Program-made: the position numbers and the translations under genes
Notes under the pieces: generated by a model
Seen by the model: the letters and a program-made list of their open reading frames with translations, nothing else
Told to the model about the DNA's origin: nothing
Databases searched by the model: none
Source of the DNA: Pseudomonadota bacterium
GTDB lineage: Bacteria; Desulfobacterota; Desulfobacteria; Desulfobacterales; Desulfobacteraceae
Length of the DNA stretch: 64,000 bases
Assembly (NCBI GenBank): GCA_018821715.1
Contig: JAHJLN010000344.1
Span: forward strand, 24,165-88,164
Reading direction: 5' to 3'
Shown here: positions 10,383-19,588 of the stretch, piece after piece
How the letters are laid out: each line of letters starts with the position of its first letter
Numbering within the stretch: position 1 is the first letter of the stretch

Positions 10383-10559
10383 ATGTATTTATCTGAAGAA
10401 CAACGTGCCGAGATCCGGAAATGTATTGAAAATCAGCGATCTTGTACAGAGCTCAATTCAGGAAAAAATAAAAAATTCCACGATACAGTTCGGGGGCGGA
10501 AAGCTTCTCAGATTTTATTTGACGCCAGGGATGGGAAAGAAGTGTTTACACCGTTTTAG
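10383..10559 (+). CDS. Small hypothetical protein (58 aa)
   Basis: MYLSEEQRAEIRKCIENQRSCTELNSGKNKKFHDTVRGRKASQILFDARDGKEVFTPF; in a different frame from the tracked ORF 10405..10590; preceded by aggaga. Confidence 0.5.
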   Translation: MYLSEEQRAEIRKCIENQRSCTELNSGKNKKFHDTVRGRKASQILFDARDGKEVFTPF

Positions 10560-10579
10560 CTTTGATGGGATGAATTGTC

Positions 10580-10762
10580 ATGACATATAATTTTGATCCG
10601 GATAAATGGTATGACAATGAATTAGTTTTAATTCAATTAAAACTAAAAACTGGTGAAATGAATCAGAATGAATATGATGAAGCGGTTGAGATTCTGGATA
10701 AAAAACTTGAAGAAATGTGGAAACGTCTGGATGGAAGTTATCAGATAAACAACGGGAATTGA
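10580..10762 (+). CDS. Small hypothetical protein
   Basis: ORF immediately upstream of 10765 gene. Confidence 0.55.
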   Translation: MTYNFDPDKWYDNELVLIQLKLKTGEMNQNEYDEAVEILDKKLEEMWKRLDGSYQINNGN

Positions 10763-10764
10763 TA

Positions 10765-11688
10765 ATGGGACCAATATCAAAAAAAGTAATTGCAGGATTT
10801 AAAAAAGCTAAGAATCAAAAAATTATAGACTTTAAAGAGCTTAAAGAAGCAAAAACATATGCACAAGGTCTGGATAAAACAGTTATCTCAGAAGATCAGC
10901 TATCAAAGTATGATCCTCTCCATGCAGTTTATATCTATGCACAAAATAAGGTTTCAGTCCTTGTCGAACAATTATCCAATTTGCCTGCTTTATCAAAACT
11001 AACAGATAATCTTGAACAGGCAGATGATATTTATTTGCCATCATCTCCCCCAAGGAGTCCACTTACACAGTCTTATTTTACATGCTGGGGATTCTTCGAT
11101 CTATGTGTCGGAATTAAAAAAGAATCATTTGGAACAGTCATAATTGATCTTTTGAAAAATATAAAAGCAGACCAGGGATTAATCAAGATTATTGAATATA
11201 TGCAAAACTCCAGGATGGGCATTTTTATCCACAGGGGTAACATTGATCGATATGTGATTTTAGAAGAATTGATCACAGGTGAGGAAGTAAAAGTTTTTGT
11301 TCCCGCAGGTTATCAAGGGAAAGAAAATGAGATCTGGTATGTTCGCTTGATGCCGGCACCATTTCCAGAATTAAATTATGGGTACTCTGTTGCTTTCACA
11401 ACTCCATATATTCTTATAGACTTAGATGGTGATATAGGGTCTTCGGCAAAACGGGATGATTGGGAAGCTTTCTTTGCTCGGAATTTAAAAGCAGTGAGGG
11501 AAAAAGACAAAATCAAAACTTATGATTCTTTTATGAAATATGGGAAAAACAAACATTTTTGGAATGAATATATTTTCGAAGGTTATGTGAATTATGAAGC
11601 TGATATGATCATGCTTGCAGGAATTCCGGATATTCCATTGAGCATGCCCCATTCAGAAGCAAGTCAAAGAGAACGGGGGGAGATATAA
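10765..11688 (+). CDS. Hypothetical protein (~307 aa)
   Basis: MGPISKKVIAGFKKAKN...; operon position. Confidence 0.75.
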   Translation: MGPISKKVIAGFKKAKNQKIIDFKELKEAKTYAQGLDKTVISEDQLSKYDPLHAVYIYAQNKVSVLVEQLSNLPALSKLTDNLEQADDIYLPSSPPRSPLTQSYFTCWGFFDLCVGIKKESFGTVIIDLLKNIKADQGLIKIIEYMQNSRMGIFIHRGNIDRYVILEELITGEEVKVFVPAGYQGKENEIWYVRLMPAPFPELNYGYSVAFTTPYILIDLDGDIGSSAKRDDWEAFFARNLKAVREKDKIKTYDSFMKYGKNKHFWNEYIFEGYVNYEADMIMLAGIPDIPLSMPHSEASQRERGEI

Positions 11689-11690
11689 AA

Positions 11691-12020
11691 ATGAAAACAA
11701 TTAACAGAACAGCAATCACAATCATTCCCAAACAGCCATACATTAACTGGGCGGATAGCTTTAATGATGTAAAGGTATATTATAAAGAGGCTGTAACAAC
11801 AATCCTGATTCCTGATAAATATGGCGAATTCGATTATGAAAAGTATTTGAAAAAGATTTTCAAACAAATATTTGAAGAACAGCTTGAATCCTGGATGGCT
11901 GATCCGGATGTTTGGCCAAAGAAGAGAGATTATAAAGCTTTCAAAAGATGGTTCGATGTTCTTTGCTCTGATATGACCTGGGACTATGGAGATGGAGATA
12001 TTGAGCATGATGAATATTGA
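11691..12020 (+). CDS. Conserved-looking hypothetical protein (INRTAITIIPKQPYINWA... type)
   Basis: ORF two bases after previous stop; DPDVWPKKRDYKAFKRWFDV motif. Confidence 0.75.
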   Translation: MKTINRTAITIIPKQPYINWADSFNDVKVYYKEAVTTILIPDKYGEFDYEKYLKKIFKQIFEEQLESWMADPDVWPKKRDYKAFKRWFDVLCSDMTWDYGDGDIEHDEY

Positions 12021-12034
12021 AAAGAAGGATTGAT

Positions 12035-12343
12035 ATGTTTGATTTGAGTTTGCCAGATTTCGAAATAATTGTCTGGATCAAGAATAATGATTTTGGAAAA
12101 AAATTTGAGAAAGAAATATTGGTAACAATAAAAGACCTTGAGATCGATGATTATTCTGAAACTAAAGATACAATAGTATATCAGTGGATAGTGCCTTCTT
12201 GGATACAAACAATGGTTATCGGCGGACAATTAAAAGATTTTATTGGTAATCCTAATTTAATTTTCTTAAAGCTCAAAGCTAATAATGATTCAAACATTCA
12301 GGATGTAACCCTAAAAGATGACAGGAAATATAAAAAATTATGA
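12035..12343 (+). CDS. Hypothetical protein
   Basis: MFDLSLPDFEIIVWIKNN...; overlaps downstream start. Confidence 0.65.
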   Translation: MFDLSLPDFEIIVWIKNNDFGKKFEKEILVTIKDLEIDDYSETKDTIVYQWIVPSWIQTMVIGGQLKDFIGNPNLIFLKLKANNDSNIQDVTLKDDRKYKKL

Positions 12344-12579
12344 CAAAGCGGAAAATTAAACCTGAAAGAGATCTTGAAAAAGCATACTCCACAAAGGACT
12401 TCGTGGCCAAATTAAGGAGACTTGCTGATTCTATTGAACAGAATGAGAGGTTCAGGATACAAATTGCTGGTGAAAGAATTACAGTGCCACCAAATGCTGT
12501 TTTCAATATTGAGCATGAAAGAGAGGGAAATAATGAGGAGATTGAGTTTCAGATGAAATGGATAGTGCCTGAGAAGTAA
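12340..12579 (+). CDS. Amphi-Trp domain protein
   Basis: LEKAYSTKDFVAKLRRLADSIEQNERFRIQIAGERITVPPNAVFNIEHEREGNNEEIEFQMKW. Confidence 0.75.
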   Translation: MTKRKIKPERDLEKAYSTKDFVAKLRRLADSIEQNERFRIQIAGERITVPPNAVFNIEHEREGNNEEIEFQMKWIVPEK

Positions 12580-12582
12580 CGT

Positions 12583-13104
12583 ATGAAATACAAAGAAAAA
12601 TATTTTCATTGCGGTGATTTCCTGCAAAACAGTTTAAAGTCCCAAATTGATGAAATTTATCAAGGCATTTCCAAAATAGAATGGAAACCTGATTTTGGTT
12701 TTGACTCAAATAATGGTAAGGCACTACAACATCAAAGAGCTTATAATAAAGCATTTGAACAAGAATTCTTAAAATTTGGTTGGGAACAGCAACCCCTTCT
12801 TTTGCAGAATCCTCGTTTGATTGGTGATTTCAGAAAAGATCTTGTTTTTGTTGAAATTCAATTTGGGAACAGCGCCACACTATATCGGGATTATTACAAA
12901 TTCCAATACGGTCATGCGAATGGTTTGTTATCTCTGGCGGTTCTAATTGTTCCAACAAATCCTGCAGAATTTTTCCCGACACGACCATCCAGTGTTGTTA
13001 ATATGGCTGAATTTGAATTAGCTGATCGATATCTGACAATATTGCCACTACGAGTCCCTGTTCTATTGATTGGGTTGTTACCGGAGAATCAAATGGAATC
13101 TTAA
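12583..13104 (+). CDS. BglII/BstYI-like restriction endonuclease
   Basis: LIGDFRKDLVFVEIQFGN (D...ExQ core) and RVPVLLIGLL C-terminal pattern. Confidence 0.75.
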   Translation: MKYKEKYFHCGDFLQNSLKSQIDEIYQGISKIEWKPDFGFDSNNGKALQHQRAYNKAFEQEFLKFGWEQQPLLLQNPRLIGDFRKDLVFVEIQFGNSATLYRDYYKFQYGHANGLLSLAVLIVPTNPAEFFPTRPSSVVNMAEFELADRYLTILPLRVPVLLIGLLPENQMES

Positions 13105-13981
13105 TATGATAGAAAAATTCAAAAAACTAAATCAATCTGTCTATAAGGGAAAAAGAGCACCACATAAGCCCTTGTTGATTCTGTTGGCATTGGCAAGGTT
13201 TCAGCAAACAAAAAAACAATATATTCCATATGAGACTGTTGATAGTGAATTACGGGAATTATTGATTGATTTTGGACCTCTACGAAAAAGATATCAGCCA
13301 GATCTCCCATTTTTTCATTTGCAACATGATAACTTGTGGGAAATAAAAGGTCACACCCCAGAAGACGCTGAGTATCTTAAGAGTCTCTCCAAACCAGAGA
13401 GAAAATATTTCCTTGAAAACAACATTATGGGCGGTTTTCCGGATGATATATATACAGATCTTATAAATAATCAAAATGAAATCAGTGGGACAGCTGAATA
13501 CCTTCTAAATACACATTTTCCTGAATCTTATCATGAAGATATTTTATCAGCAATTGGTCTTACTTTAGATAAAAAGGAAAGTAGAAAAAGAAATCCAAAA
13601 TTTAGAACAGATACTTTGGTGGCATATGAATATAAATGTGCAATATGCGGATTTTCATCTTTGTTGAATAGAAAGTATGTTGGATTGGATGCTGCACATA
13701 TTAAATGGTTTCAAGCTGGAGGTCCGGATAATATCAACAATGGGATACTTCTTTGTGTTCTCCATCACAAACTTTTCGATATGGGATTGATAACAATTGA
13801 TGATTCTTTTGATTTGAGAGTTTCAGAAAACGCACATGGAACTGATTTTTTTGATAGCATGGTGCTAAAATTCAATGGTCAGAAATTAAGAAACCCTATC
13901 CGGAAAAGCTATTATCCTAAAAATGAATATTTAGATTGGCACATTTCTGAAGTGTTTCATGGTCCGATGAGGGAAAAGTAA
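13097..13981 (+). CDS. HNH endonuclease with N-terminal PHKPLLLL-type (sulfur-binding/ScoMcrA-like) domain
   Basis: KRAPHKPLLILLALARFQ...; CAICGF...LDAAHIKWFQAGGPDNINNGILLCVLHHKLFD HNH motif. Confidence 0.82.
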   Translation, partial: NLNMIEKFKKLNQSVYKGKRAPHKPLLILLALARFQQTKKQYIPYETVDSELRELLIDFGPLRKRYQPDLPFFHLQHDNLWEIKGHTPEDAEYLKSLSKPERKYFLENNIMGGFPDDIYTDLINNQNEISGTAEYLLNTHFPESYHEDILSAIGLTLDKKESRKRNPKFRTDTLVAYEYKCAICGFSSLLNRKYVGLDAAHIKWFQAGGPDNINNGILLCVLHHKLFDMGLITIDDSFDLRVSENAHGTDFFDSMVLKFNGQKLRNPIRKSYYPKNEYLDWHISEVFHGPMREK

Positions 13982-13983
13982 AA

Positions 13984-14781
13984 ATGGACCTGACTCCTGC
14001 ATTTTTTCTATCAATAATGATTGAATATTGGTATTTTTTCTTATTAGTGATTATACTCGCCTTTCTTAAAACACCCTTATTTAAAGGTTTCATTGGAGAA
14101 GTGATAATCAATTTAGCTTCGAGTGTATTCCTGGATAAAAACAAATACCACCTAATCAAAAATGTGACATTGCCCTCAAAAGAGGGGACAACGCAAATTG
14201 ATCATATCATTGTTTCTCAGTATGGTGTTTTTGTTGTTGAAACCAAGAATATGAAGGGTTGGATTTTTGGAAGTGAACACCAGAAAATTTGGACCCAGCA
14301 AATATATAAACATAAAACAAAGTTCCAAAATCCATTACATCAGAATTACAAACACGTCAAAACGCTTGAAAATATATTGAATCTCGGACCAGATAAAATA
14401 ATTTCTGCCATTGTTTTTGTCGGTGATGCTACTTTTAAAACTTCGATGCCAGCAAATGTCAATTACCCCAGGGGATATATTAATTTTATCAAATCAAAAA
14501 ATGAAATTTTACTATCCGATGATGAAGTTAAACAAGCAATCAAGGTAATTGATTCTGGAAGATTTGAGCGCTCTTTTAAGACGAATCGTGAGCATGTAAA
14601 ACATGTTAAGGATATTGTCCAGAAAAAGCAGAATGAGAAAGCTTGCCCGAAATGTGGAAGTGCAATAATTTTACGAACTGTTAATAAAGGCGTTAATGCT
14701 GGTAATCAATTTTGGGGATGCTCTCAGTTTCCTAAATGTCGAGGAACACTGGAATATTCAAAAACCGGAATAGAGCTTTAA
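13984..14781 (+). CDS. NERD nuclease-related protein with topoisomerase-type C4 Zn ribbon
   Basis: TM + IDHIIVSQYGVFVVETKNMKGWIFGSEHQKIWTQ; CPKCGSAIILRTVNKG...GCSQFPKCRG. Confidence 0.9.
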   Translation: MDLTPAFFLSIMIEYWYFFLLVIILAFLKTPLFKGFIGEVIINLASSVFLDKNKYHLIKNVTLPSKEGTTQIDHIIVSQYGVFVVETKNMKGWIFGSEHQKIWTQQIYKHKTKFQNPLHQNYKHVKTLENILNLGPDKIISAIVFVGDATFKTSMPANVNYPRGYINFIKSKNEILLSDDEVKQAIKVIDSGRFERSFKTNREHVKHVKDIVQKKQNEKACPKCGSAIILRTVNKGVNAGNQFWGCSQFPKCRGTLEYSKTGIEL

Positions 14782-14860
14782 ATATTCTTAATTTAGCGGT
14801 TTAAGGGGTTTGGGCTATAGAAGTGCTCAGTAAATTTGATATTAGGTTGAAGGCAAGAAA

Positions 14861-14889
14861 AACCCGGGATAACAGGCTTAACCCGGGTT
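14861..14889. terminator. Inverted repeat between convergent genes
   Basis: AACCCGGG ... CCCGGGTT. Confidence 0.5.
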
Positions 14890-14916
14890 ATAATATTTGA
14901 AATCCTACGGCTTTAT

Positions 14917-15096
14917 TTAAGAATGCTTACACGCCTGTTCTCTTTTTTTACTGGCTTCCTTGGATTTCACATGGCATTTATCGCGGTCTTCTTCGCTTTT
15001 GGAATTTGCATCGCATTCAGACAAATCGTTTTGCAGGTGTCCTCTTTCAATGACACTGCAATGATGGTCATCTTGTTTTTTATTTTCTTGTTTCAT
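14917..15096 (-). CDS. Small Cys-containing protein
   Basis: MKQENKKQDDHHCSVIERGHLQNDLSECDANSKSEEDRDKCHVKSKEASKKREQACKHS. Confidence 0.55.
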   Translation of the reverse strand: MKQENKKQDDHHCSVIERGHLQNDLSECDANSKSEEDRDKCHVKSKEASKKREQACKHS

Positions 15097-15643
15097 ATCA
15101 ATATCCTCTTTTATATGGACTTTAAGGTTTTCGATGAGCAGGCAGGGATGGTCAATGATTACAGATATCTTTAGCCTTGTCCTATACATTAACCCTGATA
15201 CAGACGATGTCAATACATAGGACACCCATATTTTATGGTATAAAAGCTCGCACAGCTTGACAGTTTTTAGCAAAACTCAGAAGGTCAATTATGATTTTGT
15301 TACGTCACGTTGGAGATAATCGTTCTTGGTGCTGAAACACAAATTATAGGGTAATCTACATACTAAACGTTAATTTTGCTCAAACAGAAATAGGAAGCCT
15401 ATAGCCAGTGTTCTCTTTGTGGAATTTTAAATATCCATCAAATTTTTATAAAGATTAGAAATGGTATCATTGATACTTTAAAGGGCAAATGAGATTTTCC
15501 ATAGGATAATAATATTAGAGGACCACATCGATGTCCAAGCTAATGTATAGAATTTTTTAAACGCTCAAATTCGATCGCTAAATTTAGGGTAATCACCCCA
15601 TCTCCGTTGTTACTAAAAATGGGGTGAGTGGTATCGATTTATA

Positions 15644-15811
15644 TTATAACTTTTGTGGTTTACAAACATTTTCGGCTTTTGCTGCACTTCGCCCACAGCC
15701 TTCGCAGTAGTGGGTGGCTGGTTTGATAAGCGATATATAGGCCTTGGGATCTTTGACCTGTAGTTCATCTTCTACATGACCACATAATGTTTTTTGATTA
15801 TCATCACTCAT
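15644..15811 (-). CDS. Small putative metal-binding protein
   Basis: MSDDNQKTLCGHVEDELQVKDPKAYISLIKPATHYCEGCGRSAAKAENVCKPQKL. Confidence 0.65.
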   Translation of the reverse strand: MSDDNQKTLCGHVEDELQVKDPKAYISLIKPATHYCEGCGRSAAKAENVCKPQKL

Positions 15812-16186
15812 TGTTGTCTGCCTCCATTTTTGTATATATAATTGGATTGTATTTGCCGCTATTGTAAAGATATGAACTGGTTTTGATCTATACGGCATTA
15901 CAAAACAATAAAATAAACACTGGGTTGCACAAGTCAAACAACCCATCATAGCAAATCATATTATTTTATCCTGGCGTCAAATTGGATCTTTTTTTGTTCA
16001 TGGTTTCTCTGTTATGCGATGATATGGTTAAAGCTTGGTTTGAACACTGAGGGCCACAAGTTGCGGTAATGATTTTGAAACATTCTGAATTGTTTAATAT
16101 TTACATTACCTGAAAAAGGATTACCTTTAATATACCATTCCCAATGTTTCTGTCTTAACAACTCCCGGAAATAGCAAGGAGGAGAA

Positions 16187-16435
16187 ATGTATACCAAAGA
16201 TCAATTATGCGAAAAAATAAGATCCGTTCATCCCGATATCGGAGTGTGTGGAATAGATATAAATGTGGAATACAGCTCAAAAAAAAAGGTATGGGTTGTA
16301 GATCTAAAAAAAGATAATCATCGGTTAAAAACCTATCTTGAACCTGTAGATGCAAATACTTGTATGGATGGGAAACAATGTATAGGGCTTGGATTACAAA
16401 TATCTCAACTTAAGGATAATATAAAAAACATGTAA
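16187..16435 (+). CDS. Hypothetical small protein
   Basis: MYTKDQLCEKIRSVHPDIGVCGIDINVEYSSKKKVWVVDLKKDNHRLKTYLEPVDANTCMDGKQC; upstream AAGGAGG. Confidence 0.65.
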   Translation: MYTKDQLCEKIRSVHPDIGVCGIDINVEYSSKKKVWVVDLKKDNHRLKTYLEPVDANTCMDGKQCIGLGLQISQLKDNIKNM

Positions 16436-16486
16436 TATTTATAGAAACAAGTTTTTTAAAAATACAAGATTTTTCAGAGGTGTGAT

Positions 16487-16831
16487 ATGGCAATTTTAAA
16501 TCAAAACAATACAAATATGACAGTGGACCTGGAAGGCTATCTTGAAGATTTCGAGTCCTGGACAGAAGAAACCGCATGTGAGTTGGCAGCCCGGGAGGGT
16601 GTGTCACAGGAGTGTCCCTTAGGCAATGATCGTATGGATATTTTAAGATTCATTCGAGATTACTACAAAAAATTCGAAGCATTCCCAATCGTGCGTGCTG
16701 TATGCAAAAATATTAAACAACCAAAGGATTGCCAGTATCAACAATTCCCTGATCCGCTCGTGGCATGGAAAATAGCTGGACTCCCAAAGCCGACACCGGA
16801 GGTATTTGCAAAAATCAAACACCATGCGTGA
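16487..16831 (+). CDS. DsrC/TusE-family paralog lacking both canonical C-terminal cysteines
   Basis: LEGYLEDFESWTEETACELAAREGV...ILRFIRDYYKKFEAFPIVRAVCKN...VAWKIAGLPKPTPE. Confidence 0.85.
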   Translation: MAILNQNNTNMTVDLEGYLEDFESWTEETACELAAREGVSQECPLGNDRMDILRFIRDYYKKFEAFPIVRAVCKNIKQPKDCQYQQFPDPLVAWKIAGLPKPTPEVFAKIKHHA

Positions 16832-16993
16832 AGGTTGTAGAAATTTTAACAAAAAAGGAGGTTTTTTCTATTGCGCTTGAGCGGAGTAAGACAGTGCTAC
16901 AGATAAGGCAGCACAATACTATGATCTTGAATTGAAAAATTTAAAGGAAACAGTTCTTAATCGTTTAAGAAGGTGAATATAGTTGAAGAGTTA

Positions 16994-17037
16994 AACCCCA
17001 TATGCGAATGACAAAAAAGGCATCCGCATATGGGGTT
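16994..17037. terminator. Bidirectional intrinsic terminator
   Basis: Perfect 13-bp stem AACCCCATATGCG / CGCATATGGGGTT with T-rich flank. Confidence 0.75.
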
Positions 17038-17048
17038 GTTTATTGTTT

Positions 17049-17183
17049 TTAGCAAGAGCAGTCGCAATGAGCTCGTTTCATATTACAGACCGATTCGTGT
17101 TCACCTTTGTCAATGCATTTAAAATATTCCTGATGGCATTTTATCGAGCAAGCATTTTCTTTTTTTTCGGATTTTTTCTCCAT
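17049..17183 (-). CDS. 44-aa Cys-rich protein (not in supplied ORF track)
   Basis: Hand translation: MEKKSEKKENACSIKCHQEYFKCIDKGEHESVCNMKRAHCDCSC; 7 Cys. Confidence 0.5.
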   Translation of the reverse strand: MEKKSEKKENACSIKCHQEYFKCIDKGEHESVCNMKRAHCDCSC

Positions 17184-17670
17184 GACAATCTCCCAGAAAA
17201 ACTTATCTTTATTTCTTAATCAAAATTCATTAGCATTTTGATTGATTTTATCCAAGCCTGGCTTGAAGCCAATAATTTCACTGGCAACAAGGTATAAGTA
17301 TAAAATAAGCATCAAATCCCTTTTTCCAATCTTAAATTCGTCAACCCATATGTTTTTAATCCAAACGTTAAAAAAGAATGAGATTTTTAGGCATACAGAC
17401 CTTATTTCAGTCGATTCAATAAAACAAAAATACTTACATGATCATGGCTTCAATTTTTAACGTCCTCTTTTTCGGCTTTTTTGATATCACAAACAGAAAT
17501 CAAGATTAGAAATTGTATTGTTGAAATTGAGAACGTCTCCTGACAATTTCAATTAGGATAATGATCCTTGACTTCAGGTGAGGTCTATTTTCTAATATAA
17601 AAAGATCATTTTTTTATTGCAATTTCATATAGTGAATAGTAAAATTTTAACGTCCGATGGGGGATAGGGC

Positions 17671-17742
17671 AATGCTGAGGAGCAACCCGAGCACCGGAGG
17701 ATAACGAAGCATTTAGGCGGGGTGAAAACCCCGCCCTTTTTA
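17671..17742 (+). ncRNA. Structured intergenic element ending in intrinsic terminator (candidate small RNA)
   Basis: AATGCT...AGCATT closing stem followed by GGCGGGG tgaaaa CCCCGCC CTTTTT. Confidence 0.35.
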
Positions 17743-17822
17743 TAAGGGACTCAAGCTCAAACACAGTAAAATCAGACAATGATAAACTTCCGTAAGGGGC
17801 ATCACAGCTAAAAAAGAAAGGA

Positions 17823-18161
17823 CTATGGTGGAGGCTGATCCGTTTTGAGGGGCGACATGATTGCCTCATAATCTTGACCACCATAAAATATATTCAGAAT
17901 TTGCACCGCTTGTTTATCTTCATCGACAAGAAATGCTGCGACTGTCTTTTTTTCAAGGGGATATATTCTTAATCCTTTCATTAAATCATTGCGTTTTTGA
18001 CCTCTTATTGGTGCTATCTCCAGTTTTTGGCATTTGAATTTTAGCTTTTCAATATAAGACCATCCCCTTTCGGGAAAGCCGCTTTTTTCAGTGATATAGT
18101 TATATATATTTTCAAGATCTTTGATTGCATCCGGCATCAAAGAAACATCATATTTTTTCAT
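17823..18161 (-). CDS. parE: ParE/RelE-type toxin
   Basis: YDVSLMPDAIKDLENIYNYI...LEIAPIRGQKRNDLMKGLRIYPLEKKTVAAFLVDEDKQAVQILNIFYGGQDYE. Confidence 0.88.
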   Translation of the reverse strand: MKKYDVSLMPDAIKDLENIYNYITEKSGFPERGWSYIEKLKFKCQKLEIAPIRGQKRNDLMKGLRIYPLEKKTVAAFLVDEDKQAVQILNIFYGGQDYEAIMSPLKTDQPPP

Positions 18162-18442
18162 GAGACGTTCTTTTTTATCCGTTTTTTGTGGAGCTCTTCA
18201 ATGCTTTCAAATGCTGTGTCAAGTGGGACAGGGTTTCCATTTTGGGCCGAATGTTCCAAGCGTTCACGGATAGCAGAAAGTCTTGCTTGGTGTTCTTCTT
18301 CTCTTTTTTGCCATAGCCTAACGGCTTCCCTGATCAATTCACTTGTGGACCCGTAAGAGCCAGAGCCGACTTTTTCCTTTATTGTGGCCAGCATATCAGG
18401 GGGAAGGGTTATTGTAATTCTCTCGGCTTTTTCTTGTCGCAT
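18158..18442 (-). CDS. parD: ParD-type antitoxin (CopG-like)
   Basis: ERITITLPPDMLATIKEKVGSGSYGSTSELIREAVRLWQKREE; 4-bp overlap with toxin. Confidence 0.9.
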   Translation of the reverse strand: MRQEKAERITITLPPDMLATIKEKVGSGSYGSTSELIREAVRLWQKREEEHQARLSAIRERLEHSAQNGNPVPLDTAFESIEELHKKRIKKNVS

Positions 18443-18716
18443 GGTTTGCCTCCATATAGCAGTATGACTTTATCATACTGCTATAGAAGAAAAATCTCAA
18501 CCTATTTCATAATTTAGAAACATTAATTGGTTTTTGGGCGTATTTGCCTTGTCTTGTTTTTCAGATTGTCAAATAACCTATACCTTTTTTAACAACCACC
18601 CAAAAACCCAAGACCCGCATTCCTTCATGTAAAAAAAGGTCCGTAATTAATTTATTGACGCCATGTAAAGAGTGTTCTATAACCTTGTTTAACACTCACA
18701 TTAAAAAAGGTGCTCA

Positions 18717-19289
18717 ATGACAAACATCGGCTATATCAGAGTCAGTTCAATTTCACAAAATGATGCAAGGCAACTTGACGGTGTTCCCCTGGATAAAGTC
18801 TTCAAAGAAAAAATATCCGGAAAATCAATTAAAAGGCCAGGCCTTGAAAAATGCCTGGATTATATAAGAGAAGGCGACACCCTTCATATCCATTCCATGG
18901 ATCGCCTGGCCAGAAATCTTAAAGACCTTCAAAATATAGTAGATGATTTAACCGGCCAGGGGGTTACCATTCAATTTCATAAAGAAAACCTTATCTTCAG
19001 CAACACAGCAAACGCCATGAATAAACTCATGCTGCAGATGATGGGAGCATTCGCTGAATTTGAAAGATCCTTAATTAAAGAAAGACAACTTGAAGGCATT
19101 GCAGCAGCCAAGAAAAAGGGGAAACATTTAGGCCGGCTCCCGTCTCTATCAGTGGATCAGAAAAAGGAAGCCATTTCTATGGTAGAAACCGGAACACCCA
19201 AAACTGAAGTAGCTAAACATTTTGGGATAAGTCGTCCAACATTATACAGTGTTCTAAAGCAAGAAAAAAAAGAATGCGTTCAAGAATAA
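18717..19289 (+). CDS. Serine recombinase (resolvase/invertase family)
   Basis: IGYIRVSSISQNDARQL..., HSMDRLARNLKDL, C-terminal HTH. Confidence 0.95.
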   Translation: MTNIGYIRVSSISQNDARQLDGVPLDKVFKEKISGKSIKRPGLEKCLDYIREGDTLHIHSMDRLARNLKDLQNIVDDLTGQGVTIQFHKENLIFSNTANAMNKLMLQMMGAFAEFERSLIKERQLEGIAAAKKKGKHLGRLPSLSVDQKKEAISMVETGTPKTEVAKHFGISRPTLYSVLKQEKKECVQE

Positions 19290-19588
19290 TTCTGAAAGCG
19301 TATAGACATAGGGCTCTTCTAAAGATTAACAGGGATAGTCTGGGGGTTAATCCCCACCCGAAAAAGGACCTTGACTGATAGGTAGTCCTCACCACAATAT
19401 ACCTCGATTTTATCTGTCAAATTTTCGATTCAGATAGGCCACGACAGCCATGACAAATAAAAAAAGAAACCAATACCATTTTGAAAGATGACTTTGGATA
19501 TCGGCCGACTGTCCTATATATGGCCTATTGTCAAATATACAAATGGATAAGATTTTACAGCCAGGTAATACACTGATATCACACAAAT

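Noticed and set aside
10405-10590. ORF MPRSGNVLKISDLVQ...
   Set aside because: Competing frame 10383-10559 starts with ATG after a GGAGA site and reads like a real small protein; 10405 frame overlaps next gene start.
16862-16966. Open frame DSATDKAAQYYDLELKNLKETVLNRLRR* after the DsrC-like gene
   Set aside because: Looks coding but has no start codon and is preceded by TAA; possibly a gene remnant, too short to call.
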